Both the position numbers and the translations under genes were made by a program. From positions 186,001-250,000 of the forward strand of contig JAUIAM010000001.1 of NCBI GenBank assembly GCA_030425485.1: 64,000 bases of DNA, given 5' to 3'. The notes under the pieces are model-generated. The model saw only the letters and a list, made by a program, of their open reading frames with translations, was not told the origin of the DNA and did not search any database. Positions 1 through 11,334 of the stretch are shown here, piece after piece. Numbering within the stretch: position 1 is the first letter of the stretch; every line of letters starts with the position of its first letter. This DNA comes from Verrucomicrobiia bacterium (GTDB lineage: Bacteria; Verrucomicrobiota; Verrucomicrobiia; Opitutales; Cerasicoccaceae).

Positions 1-93
1 GGGCTGACCTTTGTCCTCATCCAGGACGCATGCGCGGAGCGTGCGAAGATCATGGCACGTACTTGGGAACCCGAGAGCAGCAGTTGGTTCTAA
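1..93 (+). CDS. Possible 3' end of an upstream gene (partial)
   Basis: A reading frame is open from the first base and stops with TAA at 91-93, giving 30 residues that end in WEPESSSWF. GC at the third codon position is high, as in the genes nearby. Thirty open codons can occur by chance in GC-rich DNA, so this is only a candidate for the C-terminus of a gene starting before the window. No family is recognised. Confidence 0.35.
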   Translation, partial: GLTFVLIQDACAERAKIMARTWEPESSSWF

Positions 94-174
94 GACTACT
101 GACGCCTTCCCTTTGCGCAGGGAGTGTGCCCGGGGACTCGCCCACCAATCGCTAACGACCAGCCCAAGCCCACC

Positions 175-3100
175 ATGACTGATAATAAAAAGTGCAAGTG
201 GCCTCGCCGCATCGGCATCACCGTCCTGTCACTGATTCTCTTCTACACGCTGTTCGGATTTTTCGGTGTGCCATTGCTCATCCGCTACGTGGGGCTGCCC
301 AAGCTAAACGAGTCCGTCCCTGGCAAGGGGGACGTCGATGCCATCTACTTTAACCCCTACACCTACCGTCTCGTGCTGGAGGGTTTTCACGGCTACACGC
401 CAGATGGGGAGGAAGCCATCGGCTTTCGCGAGGCCCGGGTGGACTTTGCCTTCACCTCCCTGTTTGGGGATAATCTGCGCTTCCAGGAGCTATACCTTGG
501 TGAGCCTTCCCTCACACTCGTCATTGACGAGAATGGTCAACTGAACATCTCCGGGGGAATCGATGAGCTCCAGTCGCAGGTGGAGGACCAGCTTCAGGAT
601 CAGGCAGAATCCGGCGAACCCTTTGAGATTCCGGTTATCGAGATCGATCACCTGCTGGTGGATAATGCCTCCCTGACCGGGCGCCTGGAAAACCTCGCTC
701 AACCCTTCGAGCGTAATATCCGCAACCTTTCCTTTGAAATGAAGGACATCCGCACCTCACCGGAGGTCCACAACCCCTATGTCTTCAGCTTTAACACCCT
801 CGTCGGCGAGGAAGTCAGCGTCACCGGGGACATCAAGCTCGACCCCCTCAGCTCGGACGGCACGGTAGATATCGACAAGCTCAAGCTCAGCGACTACTAC
901 AAGCTGACCAACGGCCAGATCGGCTTCGATCTCGTGGGTGGAGAGATGAGCTTTGCCGCCAACTATGCCTTCCGCCCCGTGCGTGAGCCGCGCGAGCTCT
1001 TCATCCGCGACGGGCACTTCCTGCTCGAAGGCTTGGAGCTTCGTCCCCGTGGCAGCGACGAGCCCTTTCAGCAAATGGAGCGATTTGAGATGACCGGCAT
1101 GGACATCCTCATTTTCCGCAGCACGGTGGACATCAACCGTATCGACATGGTCAATTGCATGCTCAAGGTTGTCCGTGACAAGGAGGGCATCCTGAGCCTC
1201 ATCCGCTACCTCGTGCCCGCAGAGCGTCAGCAGGAAATTGCTGAGCAGGTCGCTGCTGAGCAAGCCGCAGACACCCGGGCTGAAAAGGATTTTACCCTCG
1301 GACTTATCGCAGACCAGATGGATATCGGCTTGGCCTTTGCCTCGGCCTGGCAGCAGCTACAGGAACTCGTCGAGGTGACGTGGACCCTGCGCGTGGGTGA
1401 GCTCAACGTCGAAAACCAGAACCTTATCCTCATCGACGAGCTCCCCGCCGAGCCCGTTGCTGTGACTCTGGGGGAAATCCACCTCGACGTCAGCGAAATG
1501 GTCAATACCGGAAGCGAGCCTTTCCCCTTCGATCTCTCGCTCAAGGTGAATGAGTCGGGCACCGTTGCGGCCAAGGGCACCTTTACCCCTGAGCCCCCCG
1601 CCACGGAGTTTACCTATGATGTGCAGGGGATCGACCTCGCGACCTTTAGTCCGTACTTCGAGGCCAGTACGCCAGCCACGCTGCACAGCGCAGTCCTGGC
1701 CAACAGGGGTTCGCTCAAGGCCAGCTTCCCCGATGAGCAATTGCCCAGCATCGATGTAAAGTTTAACGCCAATCTGACCGATGTCGCGGCCAGCGTCGGT
1801 GCGCCGCTCTACACGGAGGACGCTCCGCTTGAGCTCAGCATCGAGCGTATCCACAAGCGCGGCCAACTCACGGGTACGTTCCCCACCGAGGGGATACCCG
1901 ATGTCAATGTGCTCATGGACGTGAAGCTTGACGGGTTCGGCCTTTCCCGTGCGCCGCTCAGCGAAAAGCACTTGGCCTGGGGTTCGCTTGAGGTCGCAGG
2001 CATAGAGGCGGCGACCCAGCCCATGAAGGCCGAGATCGACACCATCACCTTGACCGATATGGTCGCTGTGCTCGAGCGTCGCAGCGACGGCAGTATCTCT
2101 GCGCTGGATCTGGCCCCCGGAACCAAAGAGGGGGGGCGTGCAACCACCGAGTCGCTAAAGCAGGACATTGCCGTGGTTGAAGAGCAGTCCGACGCGTTCA
2201 TCGAGGAGCAGGATATCGACATCTCACAAGCCGTGGTCGAGAAGCTCGTCATCAAAAACGGTACGATCAAGGTGAGCGATGCCGCCGTTACGCCCAATGC
2301 GGCATTCAGTATTGAAAATCTCGATACAACAGCCGGGCCGCTTCGCCTGAGTCCTGATAATGTAACAAACTTCGACACCTCGCTGAGCCTCGTCAACGGC
2401 GGTACGGGTACCGTAGCAGTGAAGGGGAGCACACGCCCACTCGACCCTCTGGCCGGAACGCAGGCCGACATTTCGATCAAGACTATCGCCATGCCGGGCT
2501 TTTCGGGCTATGCCGTGGAGGCCATTGGCTCGCCGATCAGCAGCGGTACTTTTGGGGCTGATCTTAGCTACGATATCAGCAAGGATGCGCTGACCGGGGC
2601 GAATCAACTCCAAGTGGGGAAGCTGCGCTTTGGCAAGCGTGTGCCGGACTCCAAGGCGCCTAACCTTCCCCTCGAACTTGGTGTGGCCGTGCTGGAGAAC
2701 CGCAGCGGCATCATCGACCTGAACGTTCCGGTAAAGGGCAACCTGAAGGATCCGAAATTCTCCATTGGTGGAGTGATCTCGGGTGCGTTCGAAAATGTAT
2801 TTACCAAGGTCATCACGTCTCCCTTTGCCCTCATGGGCTCTGTGTTTGGTAGCGATGGCGAGGAGCCGCCAACCTCGGTCGCCTTTGCCGCAGGCAGCAC
2901 CACGCTCAGCGACTCCGAGTCGGAGGTGCTCACCCTCATGGCCAGGGCAATCTACGATCGCCCTTCGCTCAAGCTCAAGCTCGTGCCCTCGATCGACCCG
3001 GTCAAGGACGTGGCCTTTCTGCGTGAAAAGCTGACCAATGAAGCGATTCAGCGGCGCATGCAGGAGAAGAGCGAGGATGAAGAAGATGCCATCGAAGCGC

Positions 3101-3375
3101 TCTTTAAGGTAGCCTATCCAGACGGCCTTCCAGCTAAGGAAGACGGCACCGCTGTCAAGGTGACGCCCTCGATCATGAAGGCCAAGCTCGTGGAGGTGCA
3201 AGCCGTCTCGGATGCCGATCTCGCCTCACTGGCGCTGCTCCGGGCCAAGCAGGTCAAGGTTACCATCGACAGTGCGCAGGAGCTTGATGCCTCCCGGGTC
3301 GAAATCGCCTTGCCCGAGGGTGGCTTTACCAGGGACGGGTCAAAGGTCAGCTTCGAGCTGGGTGTGGCTAAGTAG
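175..3375 (+). CDS. DUF748/AsmA-like envelope protein
   Basis: 1066-residue protein with a short basic N-terminus and one membrane helix at about residues 13-33 (RIGITVLSLILFYTLFGFFG). A long beta-rich region follows in which sets such as VDIDKLKLSDYYKLTNGQ resemble DUF748/AsmA-type proteins, which act in the inner membrane and periplasm and are linked to outer-membrane lipid or protein handling. The last 180 residues contain an FAAGSTTLSDSESEVL segment typical of DUF748 C-termini. The ATG at 175 is preferred over an in-frame GTG at 124 because the extra 17 residues are proline-rich and would precede the cytoplasmic end of the helix. It converges with alaS. Family assignment is by recognition of the overall pattern; the molecular role is not known from sequence. 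Confidence 0.8.
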   Translation: MTDNKKCKWPRRIGITVLSLILFYTLFGFFGVPLLIRYVGLPKLNESVPGKGDVDAIYFNPYTYRLVLEGFHGYTPDGEEAIGFREARVDFAFTSLFGDNLRFQELYLGEPSLTLVIDENGQLNISGGIDELQSQVEDQLQDQAESGEPFEIPVIEIDHLLVDNASLTGRLENLAQPFERNIRNLSFEMKDIRTSPEVHNPYVFSFNTLVGEEVSVTGDIKLDPLSSDGTVDIDKLKLSDYYKLTNGQIGFDLVGGEMSFAANYAFRPVREPRELFIRDGHFLLEGLELRPRGSDEPFQQMERFEMTGMDILIFRSTVDINRIDMVNCMLKVVRDKEGILSLIRYLVPAERQQEIAEQVAAEQAADTRAEKDFTLGLIADQMDIGLAFASAWQQLQELVEVTWTLRVGELNVENQNLILIDELPAEPVAVTLGEIHLDVSEMVNTGSEPFPFDLSLKVNESGTVAAKGTFTPEPPATEFTYDVQGIDLATFSPYFEASTPATLHSAVLANRGSLKASFPDEQLPSIDVKFNANLTDVAASVGAPLYTEDAPLELSIERIHKRGQLTGTFPTEGIPDVNVLMDVKLDGFGLSRAPLSEKHLAWGSLEVAGIEAATQPMKAEIDTITLTDMVAVLERRSDGSISALDLAPGTKEGGRATTESLKQDIAVVEEQSDAFIEEQDIDISQAVVEKLVIKNGTIKVSDAAVTPNAAFSIENLDTTAGPLRLSPDNVTNFDTSLSLVNGGTGTVAVKGSTRPLDPLAGTQADISIKTIAMPGFSGYAVEAIGSPISSGTFGADLSYDISKDALTGANQLQVGKLRFGKRVPDSKAPNLPLELGVAVLENRSGIIDLNVPVKGNLKDPKFSIGGVISGAFENVFTKVITSPFALMGSVFGSDGEEPPTSVAFAAGSTTLSDSESEVLTLMARAIYDRPSLKLKLVPSIDPVKDVAFLREKLTNEAIQRRMQEKSEDEEDAIEALFKVAYPDGLPAKEDGTAVKVTPSIMKAKLVEVQAVSDADLASLALLRAKQVKVTIDSAQELDASRVEIALPEGGFTRDGSKVSFELGVAK

Positions 3376-3377
3376 GT

Positions 3378-3398
3378 CGTATCCAATATCTGGATACG
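3378..3398. terminator. Short inverted repeat between convergent genes
   Basis: CGTATCCA (3378-3385) pairs with TGGATACG (3391-3398) around a 5-nt loop, directly after the DUF748 stop and 36 bp beyond the alaS stop. It could serve both converging transcripts, but there is no T-run, so terminator function is only an inference from position. Confidence 0.35.
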
Positions 3399-3434
3399 GC
3401 TAGTCGCTCGCGACGTGGATAGCGCTGGGGTATG

Positions 3435-6101
<2,667 letters not shown>

Positions 6102-6118
6102 TGGAATATTTTTTTAAT

Positions 6119-6200
6119 TTAACCACAGAGGGCGCAGAGAGCACAGAGACAATATTCTTCTATTTTTTAACTCTGTGCTCTCTGTGTCCTCTGTGGTTAA
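6119..6200. repeat. Long inverted repeat, CACAGAG family, 22-nt loop
   Basis: A 30-nt left arm (6119-6148, starting TTAACCACAGAG) pairs with a 30-nt right arm (6171-6200) at 28 of 30 positions, around an AT-rich 22-nt loop. The arms are built from short CACAGAG/GCAGAG units. The element fills most of the gap between the alaS start and the leuB stop, so a leuB transcript would run into it and it could form a stable hairpin after leuB. A relative with the same loop length lies at 22259-22326. Similar CACAGAG/CGCAGAG-rich repeats are common between genes in Verrucomicrobiota and Planctomycetota. Confidence 0.85.
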
Positions 6201-6212
6201 TCTATAAATGGC

Positions 6213-7316
6213 TTAACCGAGGCGCTCGATGATGGCGGCGGTCATTTCCTGGGTACCGACGGATTTTTTGCCGAAGGCGATGTCGCCCGTGCGGATGCCG
6301 GACTCGACCGTGCCGCGGATGGCGGCTTCGAGTTTGTCGGCGATCTCGTCCAGGCCAAAGCTGTAGCGCAGCATCATGGCGGCGGAGAGAATTTGCGCGC
6401 AGGGGTTGGCCACGCCCTTGCCGGCGATGTCCGGGGCGGTGCCGCCAGCGGGCTCGTAGAGGCCGTAGGGGAAGCCGTACTGGTTGTTGGTCAAGCCAAG
6501 GCTGGCGCTGGACATCATACCGAGTGAGCCGCAGATGATGGCCATCTCGTCAGAGAGGATGTCGCCGAACATGTTTTCGGTAAAGATGACGTCGAACTGG
6601 TTCGGGTCGCGCACAAGCTGCTGGGCGGCGTTGTCCACGTACATGTGGGAGAGCTCGATCTCGGGGTGGTTCTTCTTAAAGTACGCGATGACGGTCTCGC
6701 GCCAGAGGACGGAGGTCTGGAGGACGTTGGCCTTGTCCACGGAGCAGACGCGCCCGCCGCGGGCCTTGGCCGTGACGGCGGCGACTTCGGCGATGCGCTC
6801 GATCTCGCTCACGGTGTAGACCATGGTGTCGAGGGCCATCTTTTCACCATTGTCGAGGGTGCGGGTTTCCTTGGGCTGGCCAAAGTAGATGCCGCCGGTC
6901 AGCTCGCGGATGCAAACGATGTCGATACCGTTGGGGATGTTGTCCGGGCGCAGGGGTGAGGCGTCCACGAGTTCTTTAAAAAGGAGACCGGGACGGATGT
7001 TGGCAAAAAGGCTGAAGGCCTTGCGGATGGGGAGCAGGGCGGCGCGCTCGGGCTGCTCGGCGGGGGGGAGGGTCTCCCACTTGGGGCCGCCGACGGAGCC
7101 GAAGAGGATGGCGTCCGCGGCGCGGCAGACTTCCAGCGTGGACTCGGGCAGGGCGCTGCCGTGGTTGTCGATGGCGATGCCGCCGACATCGGCCTGCGTG
7201 GTGTCGAGTTCGAGGCCAGCGGGCGCGGTGGCGGCCTTGAGCACCTCGAGGGTGGCGTCCATTACTTCGGGCCCGATTCCGTCGCCGGGCAAAACTGCAA
7301 ACTTGAGGGTCTTCAT
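6213..7316 (-). CDS. leuB: 3-isopropylmalate dehydrogenase
   Basis: 367 residues; catalyses oxidative decarboxylation of 3-isopropylmalate in leucine biosynthesis with NAD+. The N-terminus [14 protein letters not shown] is the family signature, followed by [10 protein letters not shown], the substrate-binding RPGLLFKEL and [10 protein letters not shown], the metal-binding DNAAQQLV and the late signature [13 protein letters not shown]. The C-terminal cofactor loop [17 protein letters not shown] is intact. The ATG at 7316 is chosen because an upstream in-frame start would add 14 residues before the conserved beginning. No other leucine genes lie beside it, so it stands alone between alaS and a PEP-CTERM gene on the same strand. 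Confidence 0.97.
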   Translation of the reverse strand: MKTLKFAVLPGDGIGPEVMDATLEVLKAATAPAGLELDTTQADVGGIAIDNHGSALPESTLEVCRAADAILFGSVGGPKWETLPPAEQPERAALLPIRKAFSLFANIRPGLLFKELVDASPLRPDNIPNGIDIVCIRELTGGIYFGQPKETRTLDNGEKMALDTMVYTVSEIERIAEVAAVTAKARGGRVCSVDKANVLQTSVLWRETVIAYFKKNHPEIELSHMYVDNAAQQLVRDPNQFDVIFTENMFGDILSDEMAIICGSLGMMSSASLGLTNNQYGFPYGLYEPAGGTAPDIAGKGVANPCAQILSAAMMLRYSFGLDEIADKLEAAIRGTVESGIRTGDIAFGKKSVGTQEMTAAIIERLG

Positions 7317-7398
7317 GGGAAAAGCTGCCCAGTAAAACCGACTGACGCGCGATTGCAAAGCCGATTTTCAGGTCTGTGACGAGGGGCGGGAGGGAAAT

Positions 7399-7443
7399 AA
7401 CCGCAAAGAGCGCAAAGTTTTAAACCACGGATAGCGTGGATGG
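7399..7443. repeat. Degenerate short-repeat remnants between genes
   Basis: Two short units lie in the 223-bp gap upstream of leuB: an AACCGCAAAGAGCGCAAAG unit at 7399-7417, and an AACCACGG...CGTGGATGG unit at 7423-7443 with a small hairpin (CCACG 7425-7429, CGTGG 7435-7439). Both resemble the arm sequences of the 6119-6200 element and look like fragments of the same class of interspersed repeat. The rest of the gap shows nothing recognisable. Confidence 0.45.
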
Positions 7444-7539
7444 CTCAGAGAAAGAATGGGTTGAATAGGTCGAGCAATCACCATGCTACGTGCACTCGGT
7501 GCCTTCTCCATCTGCTCGGTGACAAGTCTTACCGGATGC

Positions 7540-8316
7540 TTACCTTTGCCGCGAAACCGCCACCAGCGTGCCCAGGCCGAAGAGGAGGGCGAGGGTGGAG
7601 GGCTCGGGGACGGCGGTTTCGCTCAGGCGGACGTTGTCAAAGTCGACTTCGATGTCGTTGCCAATAGGGACAAAGGTGGTTTCGCCGTTGTCGGTGATGT
7701 TCTCGTTGACGAGGCGGATGCCCAGCGTGGCGCCAATGTTGGGGTCGCCCGCCAGCGCGGTGTAGGTGACGGAGGCCGTGGCCCAGCCCCCTTCTGCAAT
7801 GGTCCCGGTGAGCACGCCGTTGTCGTCGGCGATCTCGACCCCGTTGGCCAGCAGGGCGATGCGGTAGGGCGGCATACCGTCGAGATTGAAGTAGCCGTTC
7901 GCCTGCGACTGGCCGGAGGCGATGTTGCCGATGTCGACTTGCAGGGTGTAGCTCATGTTGGCTTCAATAGTGCCCGCGTTGGTCTGCTCCAGGCCGTACT
8001 CCACGGTGTCACCCGTGTTTTCAAAATTAAAGGCAATGGCTACGCGGTCGCCGTCGGACGCGCCGCCGGGGAAGTTGATAAAATCGCCGGGGTTGCCGGG
8101 GTCGGGCTGGGGCGTAAGTGTGCCGATAAGCATGCCACCGCTGATGCCGCCCGGGCCTTCGTAGAGGCTCCAGCCGTTGAATGCGCCGAAGGTGAACTCG
8201 TTGGAGACGGTTTCTCCGCTGATGTCCTCAAAGCTCGGGTTGGTGACGTTGACAAGGGCTGCTGCCTGCGAGGTGAGGAGCAGCACGAGGGATAAACAGG
8301 TAGTAGTACGATGCAT
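7540..8316 (-). CDS. PEP-CTERM sorting domain protein
   Basis: 258-residue exported protein. Residues 1-20 form a signal peptide (TTCLSLVLLLTSQAAA). The mature part starts with NVTNPSFED, a common beginning of jelly-roll-like PEP-CTERM proteins. The C-terminus has the tripartite sorting signal: PEP motif (VPEPST), a hydrophobic helix (LALLFGLGTLVAV) and basic residues SRQR. PEP-CTERM proteins are cut by an exosortase and attached to the cell surface or exopolysaccharide; no exosortase gene is present here. The fold between is beta-rich with no catalytic motif seen, so the specific role is unknown. The ATG at 8316 is the natural start of the signal peptide. Confidence 0.9.
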   Translation of the reverse strand: MHRTTTCLSLVLLLTSQAAALVNVTNPSFEDISGETVSNEFTFGAFNGWSLYEGPGGISGGMLIGTLTPQPDPGNPGDFINFPGGASDGDRVAIAFNFENTGDTVEYGLEQTNAGTIEANMSYTLQVDIGNIASGQSQANGYFNLDGMPPYRIALLANGVEIADDNGVLTGTIAEGGWATASVTYTALAGDPNIGATLGIRLVNENITDNGETTFVPIGNDIEVDFDNVRLSETAVPEPSTLALLFGLGTLVAVSRQR

Positions 8317-8436
8317 AACAGGAATACGAGTGGCTTATCATAACGTAACTGCATTGGCAATCCGATACGGCTTTAGATTGAGGCATTGGCTGATATTTAC
8401 ATTGAAATAGCAGATGTAGCCCGCAAGTTAGATCGC

Positions 8437-9063
8437 ATGCAAATTCGCGGTTACGAACTTCCGCCCATCGGGACGAACGCCTTCCTTTTCTCGGACAACG
8501 GCCATGCGGTGCTCTTTGATGCGCCGCAGGACGCCTGGGAGACGGTGAAGCCCATCCTCGAGGCCGAGTCGCTCACGCTGGACGCGCTCATCCTGACCCA
8601 CGGCCACTGGGACCACATCGCCGACGCGGCCAAGTTTCAGCAAAACGACATCCCGGTCTGGGCCCACAGCGGCGACCAGGAGTGGATCGAAGACCCGAGC
8701 ATCATGGCGGCGTTTATGTCGTCGGACATGGTGGTGCCGCCGACCAAGCTCGACCGCGTGCTCGCCCACGGCGAAACGGTCGAGCTACTGGGCCAGAGCG
8801 CGGAAATCCGCCACGTGCCCGGCCACGCTCCGGGCAACATCGTGACCTATTTCCCTGAGGCCAAGGTCTGTGTGGTGGGCGATGCGATCTTTGCTGGGAG
8901 CGTTGGGCGTCCTGACCTGCCCGGTGGCGACTGGCCCACGCTCAAGGCCGCCATCAAGGCCCAGATCATGACCTTGCCCGGCGAGACAACCCTGCTCTGC
9001 GGCCACGGCCCCCAGACCAGCGTCGAGCGCGAAAAGGCTACCAACCCCTACGTGGGTGGGTAG
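8437..9063 (+). CDS. MBL-fold metallo-hydrolase (glyoxalase II-like)
   Basis: 208 residues from ATG 8437; a TTG start at 8386 would add 17 residues and cannot be excluded. The metallo-beta-lactamase metal motif is present as LTHGHWDHIAD (HxHxDH), followed by GHAPGN (third metal His), GDAIFAGSVGRPDLPGGD (bridging Asp and the glyoxalase II-like loop) and CGHGPQTSVEREKATNPYV (last His). This layout matches the hydroxyacylglutathione-hydrolase-like branch of small cytoplasmic thioester hydrolases. The true substrate cannot be told from sequence. A tiny membrane protein gene follows 12 bp downstream on the same strand and may be cotranscribed. Confidence 0.92.
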   Translation: MQIRGYELPPIGTNAFLFSDNGHAVLFDAPQDAWETVKPILEAESLTLDALILTHGHWDHIADAAKFQQNDIPVWAHSGDQEWIEDPSIMAAFMSSDMVVPPTKLDRVLAHGETVELLGQSAEIRHVPGHAPGNIVTYFPEAKVCVVGDAIFAGSVGRPDLPGGDWPTLKAAIKAQIMTLPGETTLLCGHGPQTSVEREKATNPYVGG

Positions 9064-9075
9064 GGGAATGCTGCT

Positions 9076-9249
9076 ATGAATAATCTACTTTCTGCCTATC
9101 TATTTGCAGGGTGGCCCTTTTTATTTCTTATTCTTTACGCAATAACTCAGGTAGGGTTCCGGCAGCCTGGTGTATTGGCGGTATGTATTGCAGCATTTCT
9201 CTTAATTCCTTTAGCTCTATATTTTGTAAAGAAACACTGGCAGAAATAA
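9076..9249 (+). CDS. Small two-helix membrane protein
   Basis: 57-residue reading frame from ATG 9076 to TAA 9247-9249. It translates to two hydrophobic helices (AGWPFLFLILYAIT and VLAVCIAAFLLIPLALYFV) joined by a short turn GFRQPG and ending in KKHWQK, a positive C-terminus as expected for an integral membrane miniprotein. A ribosome-binding-like AGGGGA lies at 9062-9067, 8 nt before the ATG. Its base composition is clearly more AT-rich than the neighbours. No family is recognised. The amphipathy-free double helix and the good start signal argue that it is real, and it may be cotranscribed with the MBL-fold gene. Confidence 0.65.
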   Translation: MNNLLSAYLFAGWPFLFLILYAITQVGFRQPGVLAVCIAAFLLIPLALYFVKKHWQK

Positions 9250-9341
9250 ATAGCGAGGAGAGCAGAATCGCTTTGTTGATTAAGCAATCTCCCCGTTTTC
9301 GCTCGCGTCTGGCTGTGGATGCGCGATAGTGCCTGCCCTTT

Positions 9342-10472
9342 ATGTCAGCATTGCCATCAGACGAAGTTTTCATGCGGCGGGCCATCGCGCTGGCCGAACG
9401 CGCCTGGGGGCAGACCCATCCCAACCCCCTGGTCGGAGCAGTCATCGTTGAAGACGGCGAGATCGTGGCCGAGGGCTGGCACGAAAAGGCGGGCAAACCG
9501 CACGCCGAAGTGGTTGCCCTGCAAGCTCTCGGACGTGCCCCCAAGCCCGGCGCAACGCTCTACGTCACGCTTGAGCCCTGCTGCACGCAGGGGCGTACCG
9601 GGGCCTGTACGGAGGCGATTTTGAAGGCGGGCATTTCGCGTGTTGTGGGTGGGGCAGTGGACCCAAACCCCAACCACGCGGGCAAGGGCTTTTCGATTTT
9701 GCGGGAAAAGGGCGTCGAGGTCGTCGAGGGTGTGCTGGCGAAAGAGTGCACGGACCTGAACCTGATTTTTAACCACTGGATTGTTAACCAACGCCCGCTG
9801 ATTGCGGCCAAAATCGCGGCGACGCTCGACGGCAAGACCGCCACCCGCGATGGCGAATCGAAATGGATCACGGGGGAGCAGGCCCGGCGGGACGTTCACC
9901 GCTGGCGACGCTATTTTCCCGCTATTGCCGTGGGCTCGAACACTGTGCGCGCGGACAACCCCGCGCTGACCAGCCGCCTGGAGGACACACAGTGTGGGGT
10001 GCGTTTTGTTTTCGACCGCTCGCTGCGTACCGTGCGCGAGCCCCTGCCACAGATTTACGCCGACGAGTGGCGTGAAAATACCATCATCATTACGGAAATG
10101 AAGGAGGCCCCTCACCGCCTCGGTTTGCTGGAAAAGCAGGGGGTGGAGGTGTGGAATATCGCCGGGCAGGACTTTTTTACCGCGTTTAAGGAAAAGTGTG
10201 CCGAGATGAACATCGCCGGAGTCTATGTGGAGGGCGGCTCCAGCCTGCTTGGCTTGCTCATCGAGGAGCAGCGCATCGACTACCTCTTTGCCTATCGTGC
10301 TCCAATATTCCTGGCCGACCCGGAGGCACTGGCCGGCTTGACCGGTCTCTACCCGAGCAAACTTAAGGACGCCCCGCGCCTGCAAAATGTCGTGCACGAA
10401 ACCTTTGGTGACGACCAGCTCATGCGCGGAAACGTCGTGTATCCCAACCCGCGCCCCGCGCCTCTGGTCTAG
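9342..10472 (+). CDS. ribD: Riboflavin biosynthesis deaminase/reductase RibD
   Basis: 376 residues, the usual length for the bifunctional enzyme that deaminates and then reduces the pyrimidine intermediate in riboflavin synthesis. The N-terminal cytidine-deaminase-like domain has HAEVVAL and PCCTQGRTGAC (zinc ligands His, Cys, Cys). The C-terminal reductase domain has KIAATLDGKTATRDGESKWI and GVYVEGGSSLLGLL. No other rib gene adjoins it, and no FMN riboswitch was recognised in the 92 bp before it. Its TAG stop (10470-10472) straddles the left edge of a 163-bp palindromic repeat. The gene is intact. Confidence 0.96.
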   Translation: MSALPSDEVFMRRAIALAERAWGQTHPNPLVGAVIVEDGEIVAEGWHEKAGKPHAEVVALQALGRAPKPGATLYVTLEPCCTQGRTGACTEAILKAGISRVVGGAVDPNPNHAGKGFSILREKGVEVVEGVLAKECTDLNLIFNHWIVNQRPLIAAKIAATLDGKTATRDGESKWITGEQARRDVHRWRRYFPAIAVGSNTVRADNPALTSRLEDTQCGVRFVFDRSLRTVREPLPQIYADEWRENTIIITEMKEAPHRLGLLEKQGVEVWNIAGQDFFTAFKEKCAEMNIAGVYVEGGSSLLGLLIEEQRIDYLFAYRAPIFLADPEALAGLTGLYPSKLKDAPRLQNVVHETFGDDQLMRGNVVYPNPRPAPLV

Positions 10473-10633
10473 GCCGTGTCTTCAAAATAGCTCAATGTCG
10501 CATCCTCGCTTCTTTTTGGTCTAAACTGCGTGTCCTCACCTCGACAAATCTTGATTTGCCTCGGTTCGAAGCCCGCAGTTTAGCCTTAAAAATCATCTTT
10601 GGCTGCTCGTTCCGTATTTTGCAAACACAGCCT
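10471..10633. repeat. 163-bp palindromic repeat element, copy 1
   Basis: The ends are imperfect terminal inverted repeats (10471-10489 with 10615-10633, 16 of 19 paired). Inside lie CTAAACTGCG (10521-10530) pairing with CGCAGTTTAG (10574-10583), ACC/GGT (10538-10540, 10563-10565) and an apical CAAATC-TT-GATTTG (10545-10558). A second copy of identical length lies at 43032-43194, and stem positions differ in a compensatory way between copies. No protein is encoded. The layout suggests a MITE- or REP-like mobile palindrome. It begins inside the ribD stop codon and ends 26 bp before rdgB. Confidence 0.85.
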
Positions 10634-10659
10634 AGCCTGCACAAGACTTTACCTTATCC

Positions 10660-11334
10660 ATGAGACAGCACATTTACCTGGCCACGGGCAATGCCCACAA
10701 AGTGGAAGAAATCGCCGCCATGCTGACGGCTTCTGGACTTGACGTTTCGGTGCAGTCGGCCAAGGCCCTGGGCGGCATGCCGGAGGTGGACGAAAACGGC
10801 GACACCTTTGCCGCCAACGCCCGGCTCAAGGCCGCAGCCCTGTTGTCTGCTGCTCCAGAGGGGAGCTATGTGCTGGCCGATGACAGCGGGCTGGCGGTCG
10901 ACATTCTCGGTGGCGACCCGGGTATTTTTTCTGCCCGCTATGCTGAGCGCGTAGCGCCCTCGGGGCCTAATCGCCACTACGAGAAGCTTAGCCAGCACGC
11001 CTACAGCCGGGCCTGGGGTGAGCTTAGCACCGATGAGCAAAACAATGTGACGCTCCTGGCCGAGCTGGACGGCATCGCGGCGGAAAAGCGTACGGCGCGT
11101 TTCGTTTGCGTGTTTTCGCTCTTAGGGCAGGACGGCACAGAGCAAACCTTTGCGGGGGAGTGTTCCGGGACGATTATCGGCAAGCCGCGCGGTGGAACGG
11201 GCTTTGGCTACGACCCGTACTTCATTCCCGAGGGGTACGAGCAGACCTTTGCCGAACTGGGAGCGGACATAAAAAACCGCCTCAGCCATCGGTCCAAGGC
11301 GGTTGCAAAATTAGCCAAGTGGCTTGCGCGCTAG
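10660..11334 (+). CDS. rdgB: RdgB/HAM1 non-canonical purine NTP pyrophosphatase
   Basis: 224 residues. The N-terminal YLATGNAHKVEEIAAML is the HAM1/RdgB signature for phosphate and base contacts. ENGDTFAANARLKA, VLADDSGLAVD with the metal-binding DDSG, the GFGYDPYFIPEGY loop and the C-terminal LSHRSKAV complete the family set. The enzyme hydrolyses dITP, ITP and XTP to monophosphates and keeps damaged purines out of DNA and RNA. The central part, about residues 105-130 (NRHYEKLSQHAYSRAWGELS), is longer than in many homologues. The last 4 bp overlap the end of the convergent Bax-inhibitor gene. Confidence 0.95.
   Translation: MRQHIYLATGNAHKVEEIAAMLTASGLDVSVQSAKALGGMPEVDENGDTFAANARLKAAALLSAAPEGSYVLADDSGLAVDILGGDPGIFSARYAERVAPSGPNRHYEKLSQHAYSRAWGELSTDEQNNVTLLAELDGIAAEKRTARFVCVFSLLGQDGTEQTFAGECSGTIIGKPRGGTGFGYDPYFIPEGYEQTFAELGADIKNRLSHRSKAVAKLAKWLAR

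Noticed and set aside
9250-9341. FMN riboswitch before ribD
   Set aside because: The 92-bp gap lacks the conserved RFN-element segments.
9062-9341. Degraded gene or pseudogene in the AT-rich stretch before ribD
   Set aside because: The AT-rich stretch is explained by the intact 57-residue membrane protein frame; no broken homologous segments were recognised.
10541-10580. tRNA-like segment GGTTCGAA in the 163-bp repeat
   Set aside because: The T-loop-like string is not accompanied by acceptor, D or anticodon arms; the pairing belongs to the palindrome.
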